In this document: one piece after another, positions 30,272 to 42,353 of the stretch
How positions within the stretch are numbered: the first letter of the stretch is position 1
How the letters are laid out: every line of letters begins with the position of its first letter
NCBI RefSeq assembly: GCF_000220395.1
Contig: NW_004086448.1
Location: 20,718-84,717 of the forward strand
Origin: Ichthyophthirius multifiliis
Lineage: Eukaryota > Ciliophora > Oligohymenophorea > Hymenostomatida
Direction of reading: 5' to 3'
Length of the DNA stretch: 64,000 nucleotides
Program-made: the position numbers and the translations under genes
Notes under the pieces: model-generated
What the model was told of the DNA's origin: nothing
Databases searched by the model: none
Seen by the model: only the letters and a program-made list of their open reading frames with translations

Positions 30272-31590
30272 ATGCTTTCTAAAATCTCAACATATTCTTA
30301 TACAATGCCTTTGGGTCTATTACTTATAATGACAATATTTATATGGTTTCCTTTGATTATGTTTTCAAGTCCCTTAATATTCCTAATAGTATTTATTTTA
30401 TTACAACTCATCTTAATAAAATATGTACAGTTTAAAAAATTATTTTTTTTTTTATTTTTTAAAAAAACTAATATTTAAATATATATTGATACTATAATAA
30501 ATAGATAAAAGAACAAATTGCCAATAAATTTATAATCCATAATTATATTTAATGCAAAAATTATTTACAAAACTTGGTTTTTGCTTTAATTACTTATTTG
30601 TAAGCAATAACATTAGAAAGTAATTACGGTTATGCTGTATTATCATAATAAGGAAAACTAACCTAAAATATAAAAAAAGAAGACGAAATAAATAGATTTT
30701 CAATATAATTATACCATTATTTGATAACTAGTAAGTATAAAAATAATATAAAATATACTTTCTACATTATATGCTTGTATTATAAAGTTAATTATTTTTT
30801 TAAAAAAATAAAAAAAGAATTCAATGAAGCGAAAAATTTAAAAGGATAGAAAGTTTTGGAAATAGGTTGTGGAAAGGGTATAGGATTAAACTATGTATAT
30901 AACTATTTGGGACCAATATAGTGTGCTGGATATGAGAATAATAAAAGCTTAATATAATAATGCAAAAAATTAAATTAAAATATTGATTTTAATTATGTAA
31001 ACAAAATTATGTTATTTAAATTAAAACTATATATATATTTTTTATTAAAAATAAAATATATTAAAGGTTTAAAATTTAAATAATTTCGAAAAATACTTAT
31101 AATAAGAATATTTTGATTTATGTATTTCTATATAGAGAAGTAAATAATTTAACAACTTTGAATAATTTATAAATGAAATTTCTAAGGCTTTAAAACCTGA
31201 AGGATATTTATGTTTTGCCGATTTAAGAAAAAAATGTGAAGCTGAATAACTTAAATAATATTTCTAATAGCATAAAACATTTGTATGTTTATAAATAATA
31301 ATTAATATCATTTTAATACTTTTTAAAAAAGGAGCTTATTAATTATGAAGATATAACAATAAATGTTAAACATAGTTTAACTTTATAAGAAAAGAAAAGC
31401 TATAATTTAACTTGTAAAATTATCTTCAAAAGTACATTATATAATAATATTTAAATTATATTTATTTATTTAGTTTTTAATCCTCTATTAAAAAAATTTA
31501 ATATTTTTAGTAAATGTTAATTAATTGAAAAGTTTAATTAAAGAGAAATAGTTTATACTGCTTTTTTATTGTAAAAAAAAGAAAAATTGA
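30272..31590 (+). CDS. SAM-dependent methyltransferase with N-terminal membrane segment
   Basis: A class I S-adenosylmethionine methyltransferase. Exon 1 (ATG 30272) encodes a hydrophobic N-terminus with one or two membrane spans (LGLLLIMTIFIWF). Later exons carry GQKVLEIGCGKGIGLNYV, the glycine-rich SAM-binding motif I. Motif II/III-like text follows (FDLCISIQ, then ISKALKPEGYLCFADLR). Introns are inferred near 30433, 30728, 31000-31080 and 31280-31325. The 3' end is uncertain: the terminal segment REIVYTAFLLQKK runs on without TGA in the given frame. One base fewer in the A-run at 31572-31579 would put TGA at 31588. Substrate unknown; small membrane-tethered methyltransferases of this kind recur in ciliates. 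Confidence 0.68.
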
Positions 31591-31975
31591 AAAAAATAAA
31601 AATATAATCAACTTATAAAATATTAAATATTTACTTGTTTTTCTTGAATATATTATTAAATTTATTTTCTTAAACAATATTATTTTAGACTTAATTTTAA
31701 ATAAAAATAAAATCATTTTTTTAATTGTTTTAAATAAATTAATAAACTTTTCACGTTTTTAACTAATTAATAAAAAATAATATAAATTAATTTCATTTTT
31801 TACTTATATAATATTTTTTGTTTAATTCCTAAGTATCTTATATTAATAATTTTATATATTAAAAATTAATTTTAATTAGATAATATTATATATATCAAAA
31901 AAAATAAAAAAAATATATGTATATAATTAAAAAAAAACTATAAATTATATTTATTTTATAAAAAATCATTTATTA
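31591..31975. other. Convergent intergenic DNA
   Basis: Lies between the 3' ends of the methyltransferase and RFC genes. Nothing recognisable beyond A/T runs. Confidence 0.55.
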
Positions 31976-33309
31976 ATTGTATGTCTTATTTCGATAAAGA
32001 CTCCAATTAATGATAATAATTATACTTTTTCTTCACAACTAATAGACATTCTATATTCTAACTCAGCAATTCTTTTAACTAAGAATTCAAGTGCAATACT
32101 TGGATATCTACTATACATTAATTTCATATTAAGTTCTTTTAGAATTACTTATAGTGAAATTCCTTTCAATACTTAATATTTTCTAATAGTTTCATAAGCA
32201 TTAATTAAGTTTTCAGTTAATAAAATATTTAATATTTCTTCCATATCTTAAGGTGTAGCGTTTCCAGTAAATTTATAAACAAACTCCTCATTAACAAATA
32301 CTTAATTTAAAATATTACTTTATAATTACAAACTCTATTAAAAAATATAATAAATATATATATATTAAAATTATTTTACTTATAACATATTAACAACTCT
32401 ACGCATATCCCCATCACATAATTTAAATATTGCTTCTAAACCAGATTAATCATATTTTATTTTTTCAATTAAGCATATTTCCTCTATTCTTTTCTAAGCA
32501 TCTTCAATAGGAATATGCTTAAATTTAAATCTTGTACATCTTGATTGAAGTGCTGGAATGATTTTAGATACATAATTACAAATGAGACAAAATCTAGCAT
32601 TATTACTATATTTTTCAATAACTTAGATTTTTTTATTATTTTTTTATAATAAATAATTAATATTTTCTTTATAAATGAATAAAATAACTTCTTCTTAATG
32701 CAAACTAAGCTTAGTTTGTCATTTAATCGGCTTCATCTAAAATAATTAATTTTGTTCCTTTTCCTGCAGCGGAAAAATTTGCAGTCCCAGCAAATGTTTT
32801 TATTTGATCTCTTACAACATTAATACCTCTATCATCTGATGCGTTTAGCTTTTTATGTTATTAATAGATAAAAAGATGTTTATTAATTTTAAATTTACTT
32901 CTAAAACCATTTATTTATAGCTGTTTCCATATAATTATTTAGCAATGGCTACTATTGTTGATGTTTTTCCTTTAATTTTTATAAGATTTTTTATTTTTTT
33001 GTATATTTACCTGTTCCTGGAGGACCATAGAATAACAAGTTAGGTAATTTATTTTATTCATTTATAAATTTTGTAACTTTTATATTTTTATTATTTAAAT
33101 TAAATGCCTTTTTATTTATAGATAAATACTTGTCATAACAATAAATTCATGTGAAATTAAATCTTTAAGTGTATCTGGTCTATATTTTTCTACCCAAGGA
33201 ATATTTTCAATATCTTTTTTTTGTATTTGTTTCTTTATTATAATTTTTTTTTTTTAGTTTATTAAAATAAATATTAATATTTTACTTTAGAAGGTACTTC
33301 TATATCCAT
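31976..33309 (-). CDS. Replication factor C small subunit (RFC3/RFC5 type)
   Basis: A AAA+ clamp-loader subunit that opens PCNA and loads it at primer-template junctions. ATG is at 33309 and TGA at 31976. Motifs in order: the RFC box [16 protein letters not shown], Walker [10 protein letters not shown] (split by an intron within GTGK), [10 protein letters not shown], Walker [11 protein letters not shown], the SRC motif [10 protein letters not shown], and sensor 2 [10 protein letters not shown]. Several introns of about 40-70 bp interrupt it, including one just after the first codons and one splitting the Walker A region. The ASDDRGI and SRC text fit the RFC5 (yeast Rfc3) orthologue best, but I leave the symbol open. 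An E2F-type sequence lies 72-81 bp upstream of the ATG. Confidence 0.93.
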
Positions 33310-33380
33310 TATATTATATTATTATTAAAATATATTTATTTTATCAATTATTTTGTTATTTATATATATAATTTTGTTAT

Positions 33381-33390
33381 GGCGCCAAAA
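33381..33390 (-). promoter_or_regulatory. Candidate E2F/DP-type site
   Basis: On the minus strand this reads TTTTGGCGCC, containing the exact E2F consensus TTTSSCGC. It is a G+C-rich hexamer in almost pure A+T and sits 72 bp upstream of the RFC start codon, in the orientation of that gene. The consensus is established for E2F; its use here is inference. Confidence 0.4.
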
Positions 33391-33720
33391 ACAATAAATA
33401 TTTTAATAATTATTTGGAAGCTTTAATTTGAGTGCAAAAAAATCATTTAGAAATTTTTTTTTTTAATATTTTATTAAAAAATAAATTATATTATATTTTA
33501 AATTTACTTAGTTTTATTTAATTATAAATATTTAAAAATAACTTTATTTGAGGAATATATTGATAATTTGTATTAATATTATATAATAAAAACTATAAAA
33601 AAAGAATAAATTAACTATTAGACAGAAAAATTAAAAATTATATATGAATTTCAAAGATATATAATTAAAAAAATTTTTATATATTAAATATTAAATAAAT
33701 ATATATAAATATATATAAAT

Positions 33721-33751
<31 letters not shown>

Positions 33752-34309
33752 GTTTGTATATATTAAATGTTTTGTATTTCTATCTTAAATTTTTATTTTT
33801 ATAATATATATATTTGCATGATATTATATCAAATATAATTTATATTCATAATAATTTAAATATATTTTTTTTGATAAATAATAATTATTAGTCATATATA
33901 TTTTTAAAATATAAAATATTTTTCGAAAAAATTATGAATTTCATCATCTTAAATTTTAACATTATTTACTGCTAAAATATAATAATATTTTATTATCTAT
34001 TTTAATATAAGTATATTCAAAATATATTATTTAATAGGATAAATAAATAAATACATTTTTTAAATAAATAATATGTCTGATAAAATAATTTAATGTTTTC
34101 AAAATTGTTATAAGAATATATTAAATTCCAAATCACTCTGTTCTTATTTTTTAAAATTTTTTTAAAAGATCATTTAATTCTTAATAATTTTAAATAATTA
34201 TAATCTTAATGAAAAATTAAAACAAAAATATTTATAAAAAAAAATTAAAAAAAATAAAGAATAATATATATAACTCTAAATTAAAAACGCTTTATAAAGT
34301 ACATAAATA

Positions 34310-34351
34310 ATAATTTTGATTAAAAAATATCTTTAATTTAATCAAAATTAT
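34310..34351. repeat. Perfect 15-bp inverted repeat (hairpin)
   Basis: The left arm 34310-34324 reads ATAATTTTGATTAAA and the right arm 34337-34351 is its exact reverse complement, with a 12-base loop. It lies in intergenic DNA about 600 bp before the next gene. It could be a structured RNA, a factor site or chance. Confidence 0.7.
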
Positions 34352-34956
34352 ACATAAAAATATCAGAAAGCTAGTAGAAAAATCAATAAAATACATCAAT
34401 GAATACAGATATTTTTCATATGTTATTTATTTCTAAAATATGAGTTTAAGTTAAGATAATTTGAGTTAAATAAAATAAAAAATAAAATTAAAAAGTATTA
34501 ATAATATTTAAAAATTAATTAAAGTCTTTATAAGATAATTAGTTTATAAATAAATTGTATTAATATTTTAATACTATATAAGAAGAATTTATTCGTTGAT
34601 ATTTTTTGTTGAATTTAGTCTATAAAATATTAACTTTAATTTGAGATTATTTTAATATTAGTTTTAATTAAAAAACAATAAATAATAAAAATCATTTTAT
34701 TTATTCTTTATATTAAATTTTTATTTTATATATTTATTAGGTTATCTAATATATTTATGTAAATATGTTTTATCATATAAGTTTAAATACTTTATATATT
34801 TATAAATACATATAATTAAATTTTTATCTAGTATATTTTTTAAATAATAATTTATAAAAAAAGTAGTTAATTATTTATTTAGTAACTTTACAAATATTAT
34901 ATTGTTAACAAAAAATCTAAATATAGCAAATATTAAATATAAAAAAACTTTTTTGT

Positions 34957-37782
34957 ATGTAATAATTATAATATTGTATTTAAAAAGGACACGAAAAATA
35001 CACATTAGATTAAATTTGTATATTTAAAAACTGCCCTAATAACGGATTATTATGTTAGAAATGTTATGAATAAAATCATCAAAACCATCAAATAATTCTT
35101 TTCGAAACATTCATTCATTAATTTAAAGAAAAGTATATATTAAATAATTTGAAAGAAAACTTAAATCAAAAAAAATAAAATTTGGAATTTTGTCATTAAG
35201 AAATAATGAATTAGTTTTAGTTTTTCGAAAAATAAATACAAAACGAAATATAAAAAATTAAAGAAAAAATAATATTAATTTTTTAGGCAGATTATAATTT
35301 AATAAATAATATCAGATAAATAGAAGAAAGATATTCGAAAATATTAAATGATACAGAAAACAAAATTGATTTATAGAAGAATACACTTGAATTAATATAA
35401 AAAATATAAATAATTTCGAAAAATCAAAACGGTTTTATATAATTTTAAATCTAGAATTTGTTAGAAGATGATGAAATAAAAAATATAAATTATATTGTTA
35501 GAAAATTTGAACTTACAAAAGAAAATTTATAAACAGAAACTTAAAAAATATCTAAAGACATTTAAAAGTATTTCGATGGAATTTATAAATATGTATAATA
35601 ATAGAAAAAGAAAAAAAATTCTAATGAAAATAATGATTAACAATAATAATAATAATAATAATAATTATAATAATAATAATAATAATAATAATTATAATTA
35701 TTAAGTTAAAATAATTCATGTAATAATTCTTAATATATTCCTGCTGAATATGAAGTTACATATGAATATGAAAAAAAAGTAGACTCTTCCTTTTTTTTAA
35801 GAGACATTATTAACAAGAATAAAAGCATTTCACCTAATTAATCGCCTTTAATGTCTTCTAAATTGGATTAAAATAATTCTCTCTTAATAAATTAAGTCAA
35901 ATAAAGTTGTGTTTCTTAGAAAACATTTATTTCTAATCATAATATTAAAAAATAATATTTAAATATCAACTAATAAAAAAATACATAAAACTTTTAATAA
36001 TAATAATTACATTTTAAGTATTTTTAAAACAATTAATAGTAATAATAAATAGACACAAATAAAGATTCTTATAAAAAAAATAGTATCATAAATAGTAATT
36101 AATAAAATAATAAAAAAAATAGTTACTAAAATAATATAGTTTAAAAATAATATATAGAAAATAAATTAAATACATTAAATAATTTTTCAACATAAAATAA
36201 CTTCTAAACTTAAAAAATTTAAAGCAATTATAAAACATTAAACAATAGCTTTTCTTCTTAAAATAATAATATTTAAAATTAAAATAATAGCTTTTAACAC
36301 TCCAATAGTAATATTTAGTTTTAACATAATAATCTTTAACATTAAATAAATAATATTTAAAACTAAAATAATGATCGTAAGTACAATAGTTTTTAAGAGA
36401 CTAATAATAATATCAATTATTAAAATTAAAACAAAACATTTTAATAAAATTAAAATAATTTTCATTCATAAACTGCTTTTCATATCGATAACAAAATATC
36501 ATAAGCTCCATATAATAATTAATCTAACTCAGAATAATTATAATAACGCCAATAAAATATTTTAAATTAATAAACTTCTAATAAATATTAATAGAATATC
36601 GAATAATAAAAATATAATAGTAATTATTAATAAAACCTTAATTTAAATCAATCTTAATATTAAAAATCAAATTAAATAACTCCAATAAATAATTAAATCT
36701 TATTTTCAAACACTAACAATATTTTAAATAATAGTAATTACATATAAAATAACTCATAAATTAATAAAAGTGTATATAATACTATATAAAAAGAATCTTA
36801 AATATAATCAAACAATAACAAAAATGTAGATAATTATTAATACATTCAATAAAATCATAATTAAATATTAAAATATATAAATAATTCCTAGCTTAAAATA
36901 GAGTAAACATTTCACAACAATAAAGAAATAAGGGAATTCTTATTAACTGAAAACGATAAATATATAACTTGTGGTGATGATTCTTCGATAAAAATATGGT
37001 CAAAAGGCGACTTTTATTTATAAAATTTATTACATACATTAGAAGGACATCAAAAAGCAGTTATTTCAATTTCTTACTATGAAAATTCTAAAATGCTAGC
37101 TTCTGGATCTTCTGATGGAAATATTAAAATATGGAGATTAATAAATAACAACTAATGGGAATGTATATATAATTTTAAACATTCATCCTATGAAGGGAAT
37201 AGCCAAGCAGTCCAATCTGTAATATTATAGAATGAAAAAATTGCGTTTAGTGGAGGAGAAGATGGTATCGTAAAAATATGGAATTTATAAGAAAAATCTT
37301 TCTTTTAGGAACTTTAATTTAACGAAAAAGTCGAAACTATGCTTTTACTTTAAGAAAAATGTATTTTAGTTGGATATTAGAGTTATATTTGTGCCTGGGA
37401 ATTGAATACTTTTTGCCTTTTTAAATCTATTCAAGCGCATAAAGTAGGAATCATTAAACTCCTTTTCGTTAGAAGAAGAAGTGACTAGCCTTTAATAATT
37501 TCGGCAGGAAAAGAAGGGGTTGTTAAAATTTGGGAAGCCTCCACTTTAATTTTTTTAAGGTAATTTAGTATAAGTGATATTCTTTTGGATATAATTTATA
37601 TACCTTATTGTGATTAAATTGTTGTAGCTTAGAAAAGTCAAATTATTAGCTTTTGGTTACTTGTTGGAATGGAAAAATTCAAAGAAATTTAATCTGATGT
37701 TAATATTAATAAACTTGCTTTTGATAGTAAATAAAGAAAGTTGTTTGTTCTAAGTACAATAATTTAATAATATAATATATGA
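34957..37782 (+). CDS. B-box zinc finger / coiled-coil / poly-Asn-Gln / WD40 protein
   Basis: A TRIM-like domain order ending in a WD40 propeller; I do not know its role. It is a single exon of 941 codons (ATG 34957, TGA 37780), whose length keeps one frame throughout. Residues 6-47 are B-box-like: YCIQKGHEKY, then ICIFKNC and GLLCQKCYEQNHQNHQ, giving paired Cys/His ligands. Residues about 50-220 are a charged coiled coil. A long Gln/Asn-rich spacer follows, seeded by an (AAT)n run at 35641-35700. WD40 repeats start near residue 650: YITCGDDSSIKIWSKG, LASGSSDGNIKIWRL, AFSGGEDGIVKIWNL and ISAGKEGVVKIWEA. No RING is seen, so ligase activity is not implied. Confidence 0.85.
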
Positions 37783-38351
37783 ATTTTTTATATTATTATA
37801 TTTATATTTTATATTAATATATATAATAATAATTTTTTATCTTTAATAATTATTAACTTAAAATTTTTGTCATATATATATATATTAATTAAGAGTGGGT
37901 TAATTTTTTTTTTTTTCTTTTCATTTAAAAACAAGTAAATTTATACAAAAAAAATGTTTTTGCTTGTTTTTTTAAAAATATAAAAAAATTATTAAAATCT
38001 GTAAAATAAATTTTATTAACTTCTTTAAAATAAAAAAATAAATATTAAATGTATTTATTTTTTACCAAATATATTATATAATAAATAGTTATGTTTAACA
38101 TATCATAATATTTTTTAAAAAAATTAACAATAAAATTTTTATAACTTGAATATAATTGTCTATAAATACATATAAAATGTTTTTTTAATAAATAAATTTA
38201 TAATATTAATAAATTAAAGAAAGAAACTAACTATACATATAAAAATGACTTTAATAATTATTAAAATAAATTATTAAAATATTATTATTATGTTTTTCAA
38301 AAAAAAAAAAAAAAACTATTTTAAAATAATAATAAAAAAAAATTAAGAAAA
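37783..38351. other. Intergenic AT-rich DNA
   Basis: Between two plus-strand genes. It contains TA-rich and homopolymer stretches only; no gene seen. Confidence 0.6.
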
Positions 38352-41196
38352 ATGAATAAAATTCCATCATCATCAATAAACATATAAAAATACTCTAAAC
38401 CACCAACAAATAATCCTAGCAATCAAGCAAGTAAAAGTTACCATCATAACAATAAAAACATAGAAAAATTCCTTATAATATCAAACAAATATTCAAAAGA
38501 AGCATTTTAATTTCAACATTAAAAAAGTACACTATTGCATTAAAAACCTTTTAAAATATACGAAAATCCACAACATTAACATTAAAAAAAAAATACTCTT
38601 ATAAAAGAGAACTTAGATGAAATCCAACACTTTGAGTAAAATAATTTAAGTATAAAAATTCTATAAAGTTAAATAAAACAAAAGCCTAACTAGATATAAA
38701 TACATTCAAGCATTTAATCATAAAACGTTAGCATTAGATCTTCAAGTTTAGGAAATATAAATTCTAAACGAAATTAAAGTTCTTTAGCATAATATGCTGT
38801 AAATTTAGTAAATAAAGGTTTATTAGATATAAATTCCATGCCTTAAAATACCGACTATATATATTTATAGATTTTAGATGTTAGCACAAATCGGTTTTCT
38901 GTGTTCCCTTCCATAATTTTAACTTTAAAAAATTTAAGAAATTTAAAACTTGACAATAATATGATAAAATAAATTCCAAAAGAGTTATTTACTTAAATAA
39001 AACTTCAAGCTTTTTCAATCCAAAACAATTTACTAAATGAAATCCCGAACGAGATTATTGAATGGAAAGAATGTATTTAAAGATTAAATTTTTCAATAAA
39101 CCATATAAATAATTTAAATAAAAATATTTTTTTATTAAAAAATTTAAATGCCTTAAACATTGCCTCTAATGATTTTTTGGAATTATCAACTGAAATTTTA
39201 CAAATAACTTCAAATTTAAATGAAATTTCATTTGATTGGTTCAAATATTGCCTGCCTCCTCAAAAACAGCATTTTTAAGGAAAAGAAGCTAAAGAAATTA
39301 TATAATAAATGTAAATTTTATTAAACAATTTTTCATAAAATGGATTCGTATCTTTTTATTAATTCACTAATTTTTTTTCTTTAAAGTAAATATCAAAATA
39401 ATAATATTAATAATAATTTCTTCATAAAAAATAAAAAAAAAATAAAACTACTAATGTAATAATTAATACAACAAATACATCTATAGAAGATAGTTGTATG
39501 CCTTTAGAAGGAGATGGCATTTAATTGCCTTTATAAAAATAAAAAAAAAGCAATAAAATGTTCAAGAACTAAGTTACAGATTGCTTTAATTATAGTAGAT
39601 CTTTAATTGATATAAGTTGCATAGACGAATCATATAATTTAAATTAAAAACTAATGAACACAAAATCTCGCAAACTAATAAAAAGTACCACAACTATAAA
39701 TAATAATATCAAAAATTAAAGTATAATTAATTTTTCTTCAACATCTTCAAAATATAGTAGTAATAAAAAAAATAATAATAAAAATAATAATAATAATAAT
39801 AGTAATAATAATAATAATAATAATAATAGTATTATAAGTAATTCTTTAGAAGCTACATAGTAAATTCAAAAAAGCAGTATAAATGATTTAAACCTAAATG
39901 ATTCAATTTCTCAAAGTATCGATTATCTTGATAAAAATATAAAATAATTAAATGATTTTTCTAAAAAAGATATATACAACCAAAAAGATTCTCCAACAAA
40001 CCGGAACATGATGCATTAAGCTGTACTTTAAGAAGACATATCAGTATTAAGATCTCTTCTTTAATTAAATTTTTAACTTTCAAACTAACTAGATAATGAA
40101 AACCACACTCCTTTATCCTTATCTATTTTTTAAGAGAAATATTTTGCCTCAAAAATTCTTATTTTTAACAATGTAGATTGTAATAAAGGAGGCGGAAATT
40201 ACGGATCTTGTTTAGCTTTAGGAGTTTGTAAAGTCTAATATTTTCTTGTTCGAGATTTAATAAGATTTGGTGCTTAAGTAAATAAACCTAATGCCGAAGG
40301 AAATACTCCTTTGCATTTTATATTTTCTAATTTTATTAAAGATCCAGAAGAATCAGCAAAAATAGCGCAAATACTACTTGATAATGGTGCCAATCCAAAT
40401 CTCGAAAATAACGAAAAATGGACTCCTTTACATTTGGCAGTTAAAAAAGGATCCATTGAAGCAGTTTAATTTGCACTTTAATATAATAATGTTTCTCCTA
40501 AAAAAGGTTTTATGTTAAATAAAGCAGGTGGAATTGAAAAAAATACAATTCTACATATTGCAAGTGAGTATAATTATGTAAAAATAGTCCTTATTTTATT
40601 AAAACACAAAGCTGATATTTTTCAAAGGAGGGCAGATGGAAAAACTGCATATAATCTTTGTTAAAAAAACCTTGTAATAAAAAAAATAATACTCTTATAA
40701 TAAAAAAATGCCTTCGATGGATATTATAATGAACAGATAAATAAATGCGAAGAAATAGGAAAAGAAGAAATAGTTAAATAAAAGGAAAAAACTTATCAAG
40801 AAGATGAAAACTTAGATGATTCTGCAGACAGTTTTCCTTTAGATTTAGAAGATGAGGAAATAAACAAAAATATTAATCATAATATAGTTAATATTTCTTC
40901 CAAACCAAAAATGTTAATTCAATAAAAATTAATTAAATTAAAAAATAAACTAATGTTAAATGAAAATAATACAAATTCTTTAATTATAATTGATAACATG
41001 CTTAATGAAAGTAAAATTTCAATAGACGAAATTGAAGATGAAGATATCAAAGGTGATGTTCCAAAATGGTTTTATAAAGAAAGATCATAAATAGCATATT
41101 CTCCTAATAACTTATAAAAAATAGAAGGTATAAATGAAATAATATAAAAAATAATAAAATAAAAGCATCTTAATTTATTAATAAAAACAAATAATA

Positions 41197-41248
<52 letters not shown>

Positions 41249-41979
41249 TTAATAATATAAATTTTTTTAATAGCGATGCTGATTTAGCGATAAAAACATA
41301 TAATTTTTATAGCAATTTAAAGAATTATAAATAAGTAATGAAAAGTGTAGCTAATATATAAGAATATAAATATAAAATACTTGATATATCTCTTCCTTTA
41401 TAATCGAGATTGACTTTCCTCATACTTTTAAAGTTTATTCATTTTAAAATGATATAAATAGTTTCCCTTTTTACCAGATAAACTATATATTAGTTATTTT
41501 GCCGATCTGGAATCATTGAAGATTTTCTAAAATTAGGAGATGATAATCTTAATACACTTATAAATACATGCTAAAATTTCAATAATAATTTAGTTGATAT
41601 ATATATTACACTTAATAATAATTTATCTTCTAACAATTCGATTATTGTTTAACAAATAGTTAATTTATTTGGAGATACCTGCTATAAATTATTTCTTCTT
41701 GTATAAAAAAATAAATAAGATAGCTCTTAAAATACTAATATATTAAAATCCTTTCTTGAATACTAATAATAACTTAAAATAAAAAAAGATTCTTTCACCT
41801 AGAAAACTTTAATTACAGATAATGATTTTGATAAAATTATGCCTACTGAAGAAGAATATGATTAACATAATTTAGAATTAACTAAAATCTTATCTAATTA
41901 TACATAGTTAAATAAAAAATAAAATACTTTATAAAATAGAAATTCAGTTAAAAGCTAATAATCTTTTCTTAAGCAATGA
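38352..41979 (+). CDS. Leucine-rich repeat + ankyrin repeat protein (one frame break)
   Basis: A large scaffold-type protein with two kinds of interaction repeat; not recognised further. ATG 38352, TGA 41977. LRRs occupy about residues 165-290 (LQILDVSTNRFSVFPSII, LRNLKLDNNMIKQIP, LNALNIASNDFLEL). A low-complexity Asn-rich linker includes (AAT)n at 39765-39835. Ankyrin repeats follow at about 560-780: NHTPLSLSIFQEKYFASKI, AEGNTPLHFIFSNF, EKWTPLHLAVKKGSIEAV and NTILHIASEYNYVKIVLILL. The span is 3,628 bases, one more than a multiple of three. The frame switches by one base at the second (AAT)n array near 41195; before it the array would read poly-Gln, after it poly-Asn followed by FFNSDADLAIKTYN. 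No intron explains it. Confidence 0.85.
41195..41261. repeat. (AAT)n triplet array at the frame break of the LRR/ankyrin gene
   Basis: About 20 AAT triplets. The upstream frame reads TAA (Gln) and the downstream conserved frame reads AAT (Asn), so one base is extra or a length error occurred. Confidence 0.85.
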
Positions 41980-42353
41980 TTTATTTCTTTTTTTATAAAA
42001 AAATTAAATATAAAAATTTAAATATAAACTATTATTATTATAGGATATATATTTATACACAATTAATATGTTTTGATTTATAGTTCTACATGTTATTTTG
42101 TTTTGTTTTTTTTTAAAAAGAAAAATAACAAAACAAATATTTTTTAAGGTATTTTATAAAATTAATATTTATTTAGTTTCAAAGATAAATTAATTTAATC
42201 TTTAAATAAAATTGATTATAAAAATGTTAACAAAAAAAAATAAACATAATTATAGGAAAAAAATTAAATAATTAAAATTATCTTAAATAAATTATTTAAA
42301 GAAATATCATTTTAGATTAAATTAAAAAAAAAAAAAAAAAAATTTCTTGAAAA
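41980..42353. other. Intergenic AT-rich DNA
   Basis: Between two plus-strand genes; long A runs precede the next ATG. Nothing else seen. Confidence 0.6.

Larger units (their letters stand above)
33310..34956. other. Long divergent intergenic region
   Basis: Separates the RFC gene (minus) from the B-box/WD40 gene (plus). Apart from the GGCGCC site and a 15-bp inverted repeat near 34330, it contains TA-rich stretches (notably 33690-33755) and A/T homopolymers, with no coding frame I could support. Confidence 0.6.

Noticed and set aside
41150-41265. Programmed +1 frameshift at AAA TAA, as in Euplotes
   Set aside because: AAA-TAA is extremely common in these genes as Lys-Gln and is read straight through, and TAA is not a stop here. 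A sequencing or repeat-length change is simpler.
38352-41979. Two separate genes (LRR and ankyrin)
   Set aside because: The frame is continuous from the LRRs through the Asn-rich linker into the ankyrin repeats, with no stop or promoter-like gap between them.
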